Shown here piece after piece: positions 1-14,093 of a DNA stretch of 64,000 nt (position 1 is the stretch's first letter; every line of letters begins with the position of its first letter). Both the position numbers and the translations under genes were made by a program. Below the pieces are notes generated by a model. It saw only the letters and a program-made list of their open reading frames with translations. It was not told where the DNA came from and did no database searches. The DNA comes from Marsupella aquatica. Taxonomy: Eukaryota > Marchantiophyta. The stretch is taken from contig OZ316894.1 of NCBI GenBank assembly GCA_973895155.1, positions 22,320,001-22,384,000 on the forward strand, read 5' to 3'.

Positions 1-311
1 CAGTATATACATTAATAAATCACAAAAGTCTTTCCGTATATGTTTAAGTTTGGCTGCTATCCCTTTGTGGGATATTATAGTCAACCTTATGAGGTGGATC
101 CGCAGGGAGACCATATACATGTATGAGATCTATGTATTATCTTATGAAGGGATAAGTGGCCCATGTTAACATTAGGTTAAAGTTGTCAAACATTGATAAA
201 TCATCGTTTGCTATCTGTAAGGACAGTTTCCTAAATACCCAACAACTGCCTTGGCAAACACAGTCACTGTGCTGGGTTTCGGTAACTACATAATTATCAA
301 AATATGACATA

Positions 312-1450
312 CTAGCTCAATACCCGTGCGTTGCACAAAAGAAGTCATGTCGGCCAAGATGTCGTTGAGAAAAAAAGATGTCGTGTCGGCCAAGAGGTCG
401 TTGAGAGAAAAGATGTAGTGTCAGCCAAGAGGTTGTGGAGAGAAAAAGATGTTGTGTCGGCCAAGAGGTCATGGAGAGAAAAGATGTAGTGTCGGCCAAG
501 AGGTCGTGGAGAAAAAAGATGTAGTGTCGGCCAAGAGGTCATGGAGAGAAAAGATGTTGTGTCGGCCAAGAGGTCGTTGAGAGAAAAGAAGTCGTTGAGA
601 AAAAAAGATGGCCAAGAGGTCGTTAAGAGAAAAGAAGTCATTGAGGAAAAAATTTGTCATGTCGGTCAAGAGGTCGTTGAGAAAGAAGATGTCATGTTGG
701 CCAAGATGTTGTCAAGAAAACAATTGTCATGTTGGCCAAGATGTCGTTGAGAAAAAATATGTCGTGTCAGCAAAGACATCATTGAGGGAAAAGATGTCAT
801 GTTAGCCAAGACATCGTTGAGGGAAAATACCCATGCATTGCACAAAAGATGTCCTTGAAGTCATTTTGCCAAAGATGCCATTATGTGAAAGATGTTGATA
901 AGAAAAATGTGTCATTTTGCCAAAGATACCGTGAAGTAAAAGATAATATAAAGGAAAAAAGGTGTTGTTTCATCCAAGTTGTCATTATGTGAAAGATGTT
1001 ATGAAGTAAAAAGTCAAGGAGAGAAGGAGCAGCCAAGTCTTTTTCTTTGTTTGTATTTTACCCAAAATGCCCTTGCATTTGAATGGCGACCACTCTATAC
1101 ATTGGCGCAATGTTATATTATCGGTTTCAGGTTTAAGGTTTTAGGGTTTAGCAAAGATGACCATTTTATCGCTATCCTTTCAATCCCCGTGCGTTGCATA
1201 AAAGATGTTGTTTGGTTAAAGATGTTGTTGAGAAATAGCTCATGGTGCAAAAGATATCATTGAATAAAAAATTGCACAAAACTTTTTGTTGAATGAAAGA
1301 TATCATTGTGCAAAATACTGGCCACGGCAGCCACAAAAGTTCCCTTTTTCTTTTTTCTCCTTGCACAAAAAAATTCTTTGAATAAAAGACGTTATTGCAC
1401 AAACCACTGGCTATGACAACCACAAAAGTATAACAAAATGAGAGGTGTTT
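312..1450 (-). mobile_element. Helitron-like remnant, 3' end at left
   Basis: Read on the minus strand, this stretch ends in a Helitron-type 3' terminus. A short hairpin around the ACGGG loop (321-340) is followed by CTAG at 315-312, and the next base is T, as expected for insertion between A and T. The same terminal sequence with the same ending occurs in the opposite orientation at 34,090-34,113. Internal degenerate copies of the terminal hairpin lie at about 826-846 and 1,181-1,205. No Rep/helicase frame is visible, so it is non-autonomous. The 5' TC end was not found, so the right limit is only approximate. Confidence 0.5.
345..835. repeat. Degenerate 35-bp minisatellite
   Basis: About 14 imperfect units of 34-36 bp with a core like GTCGGCCAAGAGGTCGTTGA followed by a purine-rich GAGAAAAGATG tract. 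Several short frames run through it only because the repeat lacks stops in some phases. Reverse-complement relatives of the unit (CTCCTCAACATCTTTTCTCT) occur at 33.9-34.06 kb beside the second Helitron end, which suggests that the repeat belongs to this Helitron family. Confidence 0.8.
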
Positions 1451-3454
1451 TTCCCCCCTTTTAAACTTTTTTTCCTCTTATGTTCCTTTTAAACCTTAAC
1501 CTCCCCTTTTCCCCATTTCACCATCACTCCACTCGCTCGCCGCCCCCTCCCTCCCCACCCGTGCGCGACTGGAGCCCTTCGAGGGGCTGCCTTACATTGC
1601 AAGTGTGCCCCTCGCCCGACAACTTGCCATCAACGTCCGTGTCATGCGTTTCACTATGTCTTTGGGCCTTATTACTGTTGTTTTTTGGCATTGAAAATGA
1701 TAGTGCAAATGACTCTAAAAATCACCACAAATATTGGGAGAACAATTTTTTATTTATCAAGTGCCTAAAATATTATTAGCAATTAAACTCCTCTTATCAC
1801 TATTATACAAAACTATGTTGCACATAATATTGAATATGTATAATACTCTGAGTATGTATAATACGGATCATGGAGGCCTGGAGGGAGTATCCTCCTTGAT
1901 CCTTGTGCATTGATTGTCGTGCATTAATTAAAGTCTTTCACTTTTTGGGGTGCCTCGTGTGATTATTGGCTTGTCTAATGGTGTAACTTTTTGTGTCACA
2001 CTAAACTCAATCCACATTTTGATTTTATTATTTACCTTTGATCACATTTTTAAATTTTTATGCCCTTCAAATTTGAATGACGACCACTCTAAAAAGTGAC
2101 GCAACTATGTATTATACTTTAGGATACTGTGTGACAATACTTCATATGATGATAAATTTTGTTATTTTATTTAGATCATTGAGTACACACCTTATATTAA
2201 CACATTTTGAGGTGTGATTAGTGGCACGGCCCTGTGCTAGGACACTGTATATTTATAAGGTTCGTTTTTTATGAGGCAGAATCGAAAAGAAAAGTGCTGA
2301 TGTGTCAAGGTATGAGTGAACAAGAAAGAATGAAAGACTATACGACCTTAATTTAATTTAAGTGACTATAAATTGCATGCGCTAATGTATGGCTCCGGTT
2401 TTTCGTGTCATTCATTGCAAAAGTGCCATCGCCTCAAAGTCGGGTTGTGAGCAGAGAAATTTTAGTCCCCCTCTGCATTCGTAGAAGGTCTCCGTTACTT
2501 TGTGGCGCATTCTTCGGTCGGCAGCACCGATGGAATGATGATACCCACAGACGCTGTCACGAAATCGCCCCTCCCACTTTCGGATCGATCACGTGTTGCC
2601 CGTCTCCTGTACTCCGCAGTCGCCGATGAATCTCAGTGTCTCATGGTGGCTCTCCAGTCCCTCAATGTCTCCTCTCATGTCCTCTCGTGTCACAATTATA
2701 GGAATCCTGTACAGTCCTTTCTACCTTCCGTTACGTACCACAAAACTTTTGAGGATTGCTCGTTGCATCGCTAATTATCCTCCTGCTCTGTGAGTTCCTC
2801 CTCTAATTTGCTTGTTCTGAACAAGCTGGCTGGAGGGCGTAGCTTGACTGTGAATTTTAAGATTTTCAGTCCCGGAGAGCTTCACTGGATGTCGTTGAGT
2901 CCGCGGAAAAACATCAGCCGTGAGTCGAGATGGATACCATTGCAAGCAGATGCAGGATATGATTGAAAAACATAATTGAATGTGGTTTCTGCTGAATTAC
3001 CTCACCGTCTCTTCGTTGGGATATGGAGATCGATGATGACAGACTTATGATCATTAGGGTGTTAATTTTATCATGCCGTAATTTCAGTGTTACCTTTTCG
3101 CATTGCTCCCCATGAAATTACAGGAGTTCAGATCTTCCAAAAAGCAACTTCTTCCCGGTAAACCCGCAATGAAATTACACTGGGCCAGATCGCATAGTCA
3201 ATCAGTCGTCAAGTCGGGGTTAGCGGCAAGCAATTTGGAATCGCAGATCTATCATGCCCGCGTTTCTTGTTACTCCGCCAAGATGCTTGTTGTTGTCAAC
3301 CAATCCAGTCAGACTCCAACTGTCTATGCGCTTACTCTCTAATCGTCCGGAGGCAATGTTTATTGTGGACTCCCTAATCCTCCGCAACGGAAACGCTGGT
3401 GACCTATGGAGATGCCAATTTGTTCTGGGCGAAACAGAGGATATTGACTCTGAA
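1451..3454. other. Intergenic, no supported gene
   Basis: AT-rich sequence with a pyrimidine-rich, C-rich stretch at about 1,450-1,560. Frames at 2,405-2,790 are short, lack recognisable domains and have no convincing splice partners. No RNA gene was recognised. Confidence 0.5.
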
Positions 3455-3552
3455 AAAAAGACCTAGGTAGCCATAAAGTAGACGTGCTAGATCTGGCCAC
3501 TCTGACAAAAAGACCTAGGCAGCCATAAATTCGACGTGCTAGATCTGGCCAC
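3455..3552. repeat. 52-bp tandem duplication
   Basis: Two copies of a 52-bp unit containing ACCTAGG and CGTGCTAGATCTGGCCAC, starting near 3,456 and 3,508, with a few substitutions between them. Confidence 0.85.
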
Positions 3553-5283
3553 GCAGCGCACGCTTCAGGAGTGTGTATTGCAAGAACCCAGAGTAGAGTC
3601 TGCTTGGCCAGTGTGGTATCATATTGTTCGAGGGTTTTCTTCGTCATTTGACCCCAAATATATGCTGAGCCAGACTCCATGGTCTTGAACGTCAAAAGAA
3701 CTTGCGGTTACAATGGGTCCTGAGGCACACCGTTGGAACACCTTTCCAATATCCCTCGCGTTGAGAGCATTTCATTCCCGAACGTTTGCTAGAAGGGTCT
3801 TGTTGTGAGTAGACACCAGTTCAGAGTGTTTCCATACGGACAATGTAATACACTGTTTTGCTGCCACTGCGTAAGTTTAGGTGTGGCGATTGTCTTTACT
3901 TAAACCTTGCCACTCTGGTAGAAACTTGTGTTTGCTGGTGAAGTAAGCCTCACTTGAAGCATATATCAATTTCATACTCAACTGAATTAAGCCCCATTAA
4001 ATATTTATTGCAGTTCTTCGTCAAGGATTTGGAGTTGGATGCAGGCTCCTTCTACTAGAGCTAAGACTGCACTGTACAATACAACATGTCCACAGCAGAC
4101 TGAGTGCGAACAGGTTGTGTCAAATGAACGGATGAAACCGAACCTGGTTTATATGATTTCAATCTAGCGCAAACAAGCTTCAAATTATGATTTCCGTTTT
4201 AGCTGTGACTCATTCTAATTTCCTAAGCTTAGAATCGTCGCTTCTCTGCCGAACAGCTGGCTTAATTTGGAGAACCGGCAGTGCAACACTTGACATGCCT
4301 CATCAAAGAAACTCAAGATGAAGTGATTGACTCTCAATAACGGCCTTCATCCTTCAAAGAGTTTATTATTTAGAAACTTGGATGAGACCCTTCTGATTAT
4401 CGGATTAATGTAGTAATCTTGTACGCTTTGAATCAATAAAATCAACAGAATTAATCTCCAGACATGTTTTTTTTCCCCTTTTTTCTTAAAAGCATCAGCA
4501 TACAACCAGGAGTGTATACTGGGAGGGCCCAGTAAATAACAACAGCTTGAAAGTTCTGCCATATGGCCTTTGTCAGAACGTAAGGATCAGGTGAATCGGA
4601 CGAAGAGCATACAGGAAGAGCCAACTTGCCTGATCAACAGGTACGCTGACAAACCAACTGAGCATAAGACTGACCAGTGCTGCGATCAAGAAAGTTCAAT
4701 AAACCAAGACTTCAGTAATCAACACCGAGACCAAACATTTGTTTACTGTAACATTGTTTGGCCAGTACGAGGAAAGTCAAATGCTGCTCAATTGAGAAAG
4801 AGCAGGACAAACACTTACGCTTCATCCAAATAGGGTATGTAGCTGCTTTCTGTCTTTACCGAACCAGGATGAATATTGTTTACTGTAACATTGTTAACAC
4901 CTTCACCCTGCTCCCAGTGATGGTCATCAAATAAGTACCAATTAAAATTAAGGATCTCACCACAGTTTACTCAAAAGCGCTGTCACGGAATTCATATCAT
5001 TCCAATAGGAACTAGCGACTGAATTGATTTTGACAAAACTGCGATTTGTAACTGGCTTGATGTGTAGTACAAACTCACGCCTGAAACACTCAACATCTAC
5101 AACTATAATAAGTGATCCCGCCTTTTTTCGTCCTTCATCCCGTTATAAAATACAGAATCGGCGGGAATCAAAACTGGCCGTTAGATATTTTAGAGGATTT
5201 TTTAATCCATTCGATTCGATTACCACTTGCCCTCTCTTGCCTCTCAGCCCCCCCCCCCCCCGCCCTGTGGGCCAGCACTCATT
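3553..5283. other. Intergenic, no supported gene
   Basis: Only short frames without recognisable domains. There is a homopolymeric C run at about 5,249-5,262, just before the Helitron-like motif. Confidence 0.5.
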
Positions 5284-5312
5284 GACCGTGCAAAAGCACG
5301 GGCATAGGGCTC
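5284..5312 (+). mobile_element. Degenerate Helitron 3'-end-like motif
   Basis: The sequence GCACGGGCAT followed by AGGGCTCG resembles the Helitron terminus at 34,097-34,112 (GCACGGGCAT then TGGGCTAG) in the same orientation. The final tetranucleotide is CTCG rather than CTRR, so this is at best a decayed copy. Confidence 0.25.
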
Positions 5313-8300
5313 GTTCAGCTATAATAAAACAGTATGTGCTCCTGATATGCCCCTATTTATGTGCAGGCTCTTGAAAAAGGAGACGCTTCGCCAGTTCCTT
5401 GGTGTGTTGAATTTGTGCTAAACTTTGACTCCCCGTAATGCTTCATAATCTTGATGTCTGCAAGAACTAAATTATTATATCTCTTCTCCTCCGATACAAT
5501 GTACCAATCGATTAAGTACTTTACAACTAGTACCCCAATAGAACTCTGGGTTAAATCTTGTAAAATTGTCCTCTTGTCCTATAAATGTGCGCAATTTAAC
5601 TCTCGCTTACAAGAAAATTCAAGCACCTTAGAGAATCAACAACTGCAAGCAAACCCCTCAAAAGCACCAGTATAACCTTTCCAAGGAAAATACTAGTATA
5701 ACCATAAATTCTGGCCCTCAGAAAAAGCGTTTTCCTGCCACGAGACAGCAAACTGATTTTGATACATAGCAATTAGAGAAACTGTCAAATTGGGGATAAA
5801 TTCGGTTTCCCTTACCCCTTTTTAACGTGTTTATCGCTTCTATCGATTCCATCGAGTTTAATGCCTTCGTCCTACACTGATATTTGGTGGGCAAGAGATG
5901 ACACATTGAGAATCCTCCCTCAATCCAGATTGGCTGGGTGTCACTTACAGTAATGTAGAACGAAGCTTCACGGAAAGAGAGTGAGATATGACTGTATGAC
6001 CCAAAAGCAAGAAGATTCATATGGTTGGGAGAGTGACATACAGCCATCTTTACTGGACTAGAGCATTCTGTAGGCTGATAGCCAAATTCGCAATCACTGT
6101 AATATCAACAAGCTGCCTGAGTGGGCAGTAATGGATCTGTCCTGATTTGTGAATTCAAGCTAGAACCCAGGCTCTTCTAAGTATGTGCCTACACGAGGTT
6201 TTCCGCTTCCAAGATATCTTAGGTTGTCTTACTTCCCAAGTAAGCAAACAGTCTTGGGTGCCTTCTATAATAGTGAATCCCCTGAGCCAGGGAGGATCCG
6301 CTGCAGGAGAGGGACATGCATGGACTAGGGCAGCAACAACTAGGCCTGGTAAACAAAACACCTAAAGTAGGGGTTTTGAAGACATGGGGAGGAGCAACTT
6401 ACAGGGCAGGCCAAGCATAGAACCCACGGGAAGACCTTTGCCCACATCAGTTAATATTTTTAATGCCATTTCTCATGATAGTAAGGAGACTGTATGTAAA
6501 ACATTGCCAGGAACTAAGGACAGAGCCCTGTCTTCCCGTGCAAATTGCACCAGGATGCTAAAATCTTGGTCAAAATGGACTGGTTTGCCAAAGCAAGGCA
6601 ATATTCAAAATTTCTACCACACTGCCAAAAAAACAGAGGTCCCAAAGGCAAAACCCCAATAAAGTAAGGGGAGAAAAGAGGAAGCTCACAGAGAGACCAA
6701 ACAGGCCCCACAAACCCAGGAGATCAAGCCACAGCAATATATGTTCACTTAATTTGCAGTTTTCAAAACCAGTAGTCAGCTTTTTAGCTTTCATTCTACA
6801 TGAAAGAGAGCTTTAATACTGACATTTATCTTTGATGCTAGATGAACAATTGCATTCAGCTTTTCAGCTTTTTTGCAATTCAGTAAGTCAGACTTGGTCC
6901 AGTCAGAAAGGTTATCATGGTCTCCTTGTCTCCTATTAATAATTTAAGTAGACAGTTTTTTCTATTTCAAAATCAGTTGGGAGGCCTGTCAAACCCTAAC
7001 TTGTGTTAATTTGGTATTAAAACTAAGTCCAACCATACACCATCTAAATATCTAATCATTGTAATATGCACGCCCAGAAAATGCCCCGGAAAATGCAACT
7101 GTATCCGTTTGTGCCGCTGCTCACATTTGCAACCCCATTTCCCATGATATGTCAGTCTGAAAAAATGACCTTTGAAATCCTTTGGCCATAGGAATAGTTT
7201 TGGCAGGTATTTGAAGTGTCTTTTCTGGGAATTAATTTTTGTTACAGTTTGCCATACTTTAGGATTCTTCTCATTGAAATCTAATTTTCAAAATATAATT
7301 CAGACACCTCACGGATATAGAAAAAAATCTGTTAAGGCTGCTCGAGGACAATATAACTACTTAGTGTGTTCCACGATGGAACTGATATACTCTATATCAT
7401 TAGAGATTTGCACTGTCACAGGATATACAGGTTACCTCTGACTTGCAAATTTAGTCATCGCTCCACTTAACTTGTGCGAGTCATTAATAATTGACAAAGT
7501 TCACATGGACATATCTACTACTTAGGTTTGAGAAAATTCCTTACCAGAGTTCAGTACGTTTCTTGAAGAAATTTCAGATATCCCTTCATTTTTTCTTCGA
7601 TCATTGGTCTTCTCTCTTAGTACAGGTTTCCTACCGTCCTCTCATTTCTCCATTTTAGTTTGCATGTACTTTGTTTGGTCTCAAAGTTGTATTTAATGAT
7701 GTAATTTCCTTCGTTGCTTGCCATCTCAAAGTTGTCTAAGACGTGATCTCACAGTTGTCCAGAAGGGTTTCTCTGAATGTTGTAGAGGTTGTCTTTAGAG
7801 ACCTACCATTCCAGCTGCCATCTTTGTTTGTACTTAGTTGGGTTAAGTAGTTAAGTAGCCTCCTTTTTCAAAAAATGTGCTCAGTGTCATGCCATCCTTT
7901 TGCTTGACATCTCATCGATACAGTCCAAGACGGTTCTTAAAATTGTTCAAAAGATGGCTCAGAATATCCTACTTAAGAATCTCTCTTGTCTCTTCTCTTT
8001 TCATATAAAACTATTAGCTACTTTAAGGAAAGCTTTGTTATGCAATACATAGTTATATATATATACTTGTTGCATTGTAGTTTTATTATAAGAAGCGCAA
8101 ATAAAGAGTTCCAGGAGATATTACAACAATCACCTCACTCCCATGTTTGCCCTGGAGAGGACCTTACCAACCAGGCTTTTCAGTCTGCTGCCCTGCCAGT
8201 AGGATTTTAGTTTGATGCTCGATCAGGTGTACTGCTCTAGTGCTTTACTATTAGTCCTTTTGCCCTTGCTGGTGACTCTTTAACTTATTTGGGTCTTTGG

Positions 8301-9608
8301 TCATCCTGGGATTCTCCCCTTGTTTTTTTGGACCTCCTTAAACCACGCCTGCCCGTCAAAAGCTATGGGTTACCAGTAACTACAGTCTTAAAAGTAGCTT
8401 TTTCCTAAAAGCATGGAACAACTGGCATGGTAGAGTCCGAGTAAAGTGAGAAAAAAGGGGGAGTTCTTGCATGGACATTTCCCCTTAAATATGGCTAGTG
8501 GTGGTTTAATTGGATCAACTGGGCTTTGGCAGCCTGCCTCCTAATTTGGGGTTTTGTGTTATTAGTCCATTCCAAGTTATCAATGGTTTTATTATCACAA
8601 GCACACTTAAATAAATAAAGTATTCTGGCTTGATATACAATTATGCAAAACAATTTATAGTGAAGCTGAGAGAATGTGGAAGTGCTCCAAAAGTTAGAGC
8701 ATTGCACTAAACTTGTTTGATTTCATCATCAATGGCTGTAACGTACATCTCACTTTAGTTTCATTGTGAAGCCGATGAACACTAGGCGAAGAGGATGTTC
8801 TCTCAAGTGCAGGGATGAATTCTACTGTTTGTTTGTTGCGAGTGATGCACAGAATCCTTTGATTAGTGGACGGACGACGGACTCCTTTAAATTAGATGCT
8901 GCATGGCCCTTAATTCTGGGCTCACTTTAATTGTTCTTTCTGGATATTTTGTGTTGATTTTCGAGTTGGGTCAAAATCGTTCTAACCCATTCTTGAGATA
9001 GAAGTCAGCACTGCGCAAGCTTATAAGATTCACTCGTTGATTCACTCATTCTCCTCTCTGAAGGACTCTCCAGAGCTCCTTCGATTCCTGGAATTTCGGA
9101 AGTCCAGGGGGTTTTTATAATTATCTGGGGATCAAGATCCGTACTCTGTGGAAACGGAGGTCGGAGAGGCCTCCTCGTCTGCAATCACTCGGGATCGACC
9201 TTCTGAGGCATTGTAGTGACCAATTAAAAGGGTGTCCAACCTTTTGGGTGTTGTCCAGATCTGTATCCAAGTTCCTCGGAGTTCTCGTGAATGCGATATT
9301 TAGATTTTGAGAGCTTTGAGCAACTGTTGTTGCTGTTTGTCGCCTGAGTGAGGGCTCGGGAAATGTTTGGTACCCTGAGAAACTACAGTTTGTTGGAAGC
9401 AAGATCGATTTTGGAATGCATTATATTGCGGTAAATCTCCGAAGAGGCAGCTAGTTCAAGGACAGCTCTGACTTCCTGCTCGCTGACGTACTGTGAGAGC
9501 TGCAGTTTTCGATCTGATCTTGAGCCATCGTAAGCTTCTAGTTTGTTGTCTGAAAGACGGGAGCTTACGTATCTCTTTCGCGAGGAAGAGGTTAAGGGCA
9601 CGTAGAAT
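5313..9608. other. Intergenic, no supported gene
   Basis: About 4.3 kb without a convincing coding exon. All frames are under 110 residues, with no recognisable domains. The last few hundred bases are presumably the promoter and 5' UTR of the hydrolase gene, but I see no clear core promoter motif. Confidence 0.5.
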
Positions 9609-12600
9609 ATGGCTACGACGACGACTATAGCTGCAAGCGCCAGTGCGCTACATGCGCAATTGCCCATCCGACGAGTTGGAGCTAGAAATGAGCTCAGTGG
9701 ATATGATAGACAAACACGGAAACACTCTCTTCCCAATGGATTTAAATCATCGGTACTGAGAGTTAAAACACAATTCTCGGTGAGTATATATGGAGCCGTC
9801 AATGAACACGTGTGGGTTGGGCTCACGATGTCACATAAATCTGTTGGATGTTACAGTCACTAATATGGATGGTTTGCCACGTTGAACCATAAATCAATGA
9901 ATTAATATCTCGTTTGAGCTAAATAACTGATATTGGCTTGGTGCATTCACTTTACAGGGAAACCTTTCCCAGCTCCAGCAGCAACAGCATCATGGAGAGA
10001 AGAGCCAAGGATCCAGCCGTGAGAGAAGAATAGAAATGACTATCATGGACAACAGGCCCACAATTCTATGGCCGCGTCCCATGACGTCTAAGACCCTGGT
10101 AGGGGATGGTTGCTGAGTGCATTATTTCTATTCCAGAATTGACGATAACTTTCATAACATACTATTATAATTATGTACTAACATCTCCACGCTCCACGTA
10201 CAACTCACCTCTGAAAACAACGAAATGTACCCAAAATCGAAGATAAAGAAGGGTAAAATTAGAGTGACCTCCTTTGGATGCTTTTTCATCGTTTAAACAT
10301 TGCTGAGGTTGGTTTTTTTTGCAGGCGTATGAGCTCGTCCAAGGTGCTATGGTAAGTCATGAAAATCCTCAATCTGTCAATTAAATTCCGTCTTTATGAC
10401 GATCTATGTGATTATTGCTAAGCGTTCTGCAGTGATTGGCTGTTGATCAGAGTGCTAGAGGTAGTGAGGCAGTTTGTGATCTGTTGGATGACTGCAGTAA
10501 GGCTAGATCTGGCTCGCTCCTGATGTCTTGAAGTGATAATTGAGAATTTATGTGGGATATATATATGATGGCTGTGACCTGCAGGCGAGGAAATGGACTG
10601 ATACAATGGACAAGACACAACCTGATACACCAACTGCAGTTTTGGTGCATGGAATCTTGGGAGCCAGGAAGAGCTGGGGTAAGTTGGAGTGCACCTAGTG
10701 AGTGCCATTTCCTTGTAAAAAAAGAGATATATATATATATTCAAGCGTTGTTCAAAGCGTTGCTTCGGTTAGGTCCTCACTAGCTTGGGTTCTCTCGATC
10801 CCGTGTTTGATTGTCACTAATGGCTTTGGTTGATTGCAAATTGAACGGCATGTAGCTTCTTTTGCCCGGAGACTTGCACTTGAGTTTCCAACATGGCAGG
10901 TATTTATAAGTTGACTCGGTCACCTTATATAGGTTTAATTTGTTCAAATCTTCCTTGCAATATTATATATGGTCTTGCCGACGTCCAACTTCTTAGACAT
11001 CCTCTGCATGTGATGAACCTTATTGCCTGTGTATCTGATTTGAGGTAGCTAGAGGTAGTGAGAGCCTTTGCTGTTGGTTTGGTCAGACCTCGCTATTATT
11101 TGTCCCCTCGAGGGGATTGAAAGAAAGTTGGTCTTAGTAATTAAGTTCCTTCACTAATTGAGATAGAGTTTGCCTGGACAGTTTTTGATGGTCGATCTAC
11201 GCTGTCATGGAGAATCGACTTTCCTCACCAAGCAGGGACCACACTCGGTAGCATCTGCAGCTAATGATGTGCTGCAACTGGTACTGCTAATACTCAATCT
11301 CTGTTTCTCTACCTAATACTGTCCGACTTGGAAGAATAAAAGGAAGTATATACAGTACAGTGAGTAGAGATATAGGCAATAATGAATGGTGTGGTCGTAT
11401 GTTAATTTACCCGTTGCCTGCAGTGGCGCAAACTGAAAGATCGAAATTTCTCCAGTTCTCGCCGAAACTTACGGGTAACAAACGTCTTAATTCGTTGGAA
11501 TCATTGATTACGTACAGGTAGGCGAGCTGAAATTGACTCCTCGACTCCTCATCGGCCACAGTTTTGGTGGAAAAGGTCTGTAACCAACACAGTGTTCCAT
11601 CATTCGATTAATTTGTTCATTATATATATTCTACGCATGCGGGAACGACCAAGGACTTCGTTTTTACATCTGATTATGAAGTGTAACTGAATATAATTTT
11701 GGGGTAAGGACAGTTGACACGTTTCTGAAACAGTTTGTATGGATTGCTCCCTTCTTTGTTGCGGTATTGGCAGTTGTACTGAGTATGGTGGACCAAACGG
11801 TGAAACCTCTTGCACGACCTGTTCGGGTAAGATATCCTCTCGATCATTTGTACGTCTTTGCTATTATGAAATAACCTAGAAACAAGGCATATATACGGTA
11901 TCGCCTACATTTATAGCTCACAGTAATTCATTAGAGCTGTAGTATATATACCCGTCAATTGATGACAAAAGTAGTTCCCTTAATTCGCGGAAGATCTGCG
12001 AGATCTTTGTCGATAGACTTCTAGAGTGAAAACTGGATTGGATCCTGGAGATCTACATCGGGCAAGTAAACGAATATCCACGAGGTGGATCTCCGGAACC
12101 CAGTTCGGACTAGGGCTATTATATGGTAGCTGTTAGATCGTAATCTAAAACCCGATTATATTACCATTAAAGTACCCCGCATTAATACTTGATGGGTCCT
12201 TATAGTATAGCGGATGACAAAAGAAACCTTGATCGAGGTCTCTAGTTCAGTCTCTAGTTACAAGCCTGGAAGGTACGACTGTCCAGACTGATGGCGGGCA
12301 GAATGATTTCTTCTGGTACGTTGAGGAATGTAGTAACACTGGTGATTGCGTACTCTGTCTGCAGGTTTGGGTGTTGGATGCAACTCCGGGTAACGTCTAT
12401 GCCGGAGGAGATGATGCAGATCACCCTGAAGAGATTCTTGCTGCCCTTCAAGAAATGCCAGCTGTGGTACGTGAACAGATGTAGCTAGCTATTATACAGA
12501 AAATCTAATTGATCATGTCAACCGGGATGTCAACTGCAGTCTCATGATCGAGCTTCCTTGAATTGACACCTGTGAAACTGTAAAATAATTAAGACTGGGG

Positions 12601-14093
12601 GGATGGCACACTAATGCATAACTTTATCCATGCATGAACTTCCATACTTATATGTGTTCTCCAATGTTGACGTTTGGCAGGTTCCTTCAAGGAAAGTAGT
12701 CGTTGATGCTCTGGCACGCAAAGGCTTCTCGGACAAAATTGCACAGGTATAGGATGTAAAACTTTTCATGCAGCAACCCGAATCTTTTATGCCATTGCAC
12801 GCAAAAGTTGAGATTTCAACGTGCTACATCTGTAGATCACAAAACCAAGCTTTTTCAAACATAAAGTTCCCGTTGAAGCTACTGTATGTTAGTTTCATAG
12901 TTACTACAGCTAAAATTGATTGATGCAGACGTTTCTCAAGCTAAATTCATACAAGAGGTCAGCTGTCTAGCCTATACGTCAAACAGCAGAGGATGTGGAA
13001 CTCTTCGAATCCATTGGAAAGGATCAAAACCACATATAATCAGGAGATGAATCATCCCTGAAAATGATTTTCTGGATAACTATCAGTTTGGGGAGATTTG
13101 CTGTTACTATGTAACAGACGGATCGGAAAGCGGCTGATCTGAATTTTGTCTCTGTGAACCAGTGGATGATCACAAATCTGCGGCCAGTGAAAGGCTCCAC
13201 ACCAGGATTTCACTGGGTGTTCGATCTAGAAGGAGTTTCTGATATGTATCGGTCATACACAGAAACAAACCTCTGGTAAGTACTCCCGTGAGTACTCGAT
13301 CAGTTGAAACATTCCAAGATTATGACAGTTTGATGAATCGATCCTACATTCAGTTCAGGTCATTCGATTAGGGATCAAATCAGTACTAGCTGTCGTACTG
13401 TTTGTCAAACCTCCATGGTAAACTTAATACACTTTCTGATCTCGATCGGTGCTGTCGGCCTTCTACATGGCACCCTTCTCAAGGAATTCGTGGCTTTGGT
13501 ATGTTCAATGCAGGCCATTAGTGGAGGGTGTACCAGAAGGTGTTCACATCGATTTTTTAAGAGCTGAGAGAAGTTTGCACACATGGTACCACGCTGATCT
13601 AGAGCGCATTCGTACGGCCGAGAGGACGGCATCGAGAGAAGGTGCAGGTGTCAAGCTCCATCTATTAGAAGAATGTGGACACTGGGTGAGTCCCTAGATC
13701 TTGTACTGTGGAGGGGGAATCGAATGTGCTCAGACAGTGGGAACAAAGCCCGACAGACTCTGTTACTGACTAGCTACCTTAGAACTTTACGTGCATGAAT
13801 TTAAATAAAGTACATCCAGTTTAGGGTCCACAGGACAAGATGTGATGCATCATGTTGTTAGATCAAACTAATATAAATCTGAATCGAGTGGACTAATTCG
13901 AGCCTGTTCCTTAAGTGAAATCTTTTCCTGAACGCAACAGAGTGATTGTGATTGGTATTGACGCTGTGTCATGATTGTTCGTCTGCAGGTACATACAGAT
14001 AATCCGGATGGTCTATTCAGAATTTTGACATCTTCGGATTCCCTTGCTACTCCTATCATTACTAGTCCTCGGCTTCCACTAATCATATTGTAG
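9609..14093 (+). CDS. Alpha/beta-hydrolase, ABHD11-like, 13 exons
   Basis: Predicted serine hydrolase of 414 aa. All junctions are GT-AG and keep one open frame: 9609-9779, 9958-10098, 10325-10351, 10585-10678, 10856-10899, 11182-11280, 11518-11575, 11774-11826, 12365-12466, 12681-12746, 13163-13275, 13514-13685 and 13989-14093 (TAG). The ATG at 9609 opens an Ala/Ser/Thr-rich N-terminus (MATTTTIAAS) that looks like a plastid or mitochondrial targeting peptide. Visible family motifs are the HG oxyanion motif (residues 135-136), DLRCHGES (164-171), the nucleophile elbow GHSFGG with Ser207, and the C-terminal GHWVH with the likely catalytic His379. The acid residue was not assigned. Resemblance to ABHD11 and its plant homologues is from memory; the substrate is unknown. 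The gene has no frame breaks, unlike most neighbours. Confidence 0.9.

Noticed and set aside
345-805. Several overlapping frames in the first kilobase
   Set aside because: They translate the 35-bp minisatellite on both strands.
9383-9826. 147-codon minus-strand frame with a hydrophobic segment
   Set aside because: It is antisense to the first hydrolase exon, whose targeting peptide and splice donor at 9780 fit the plus-strand gene.
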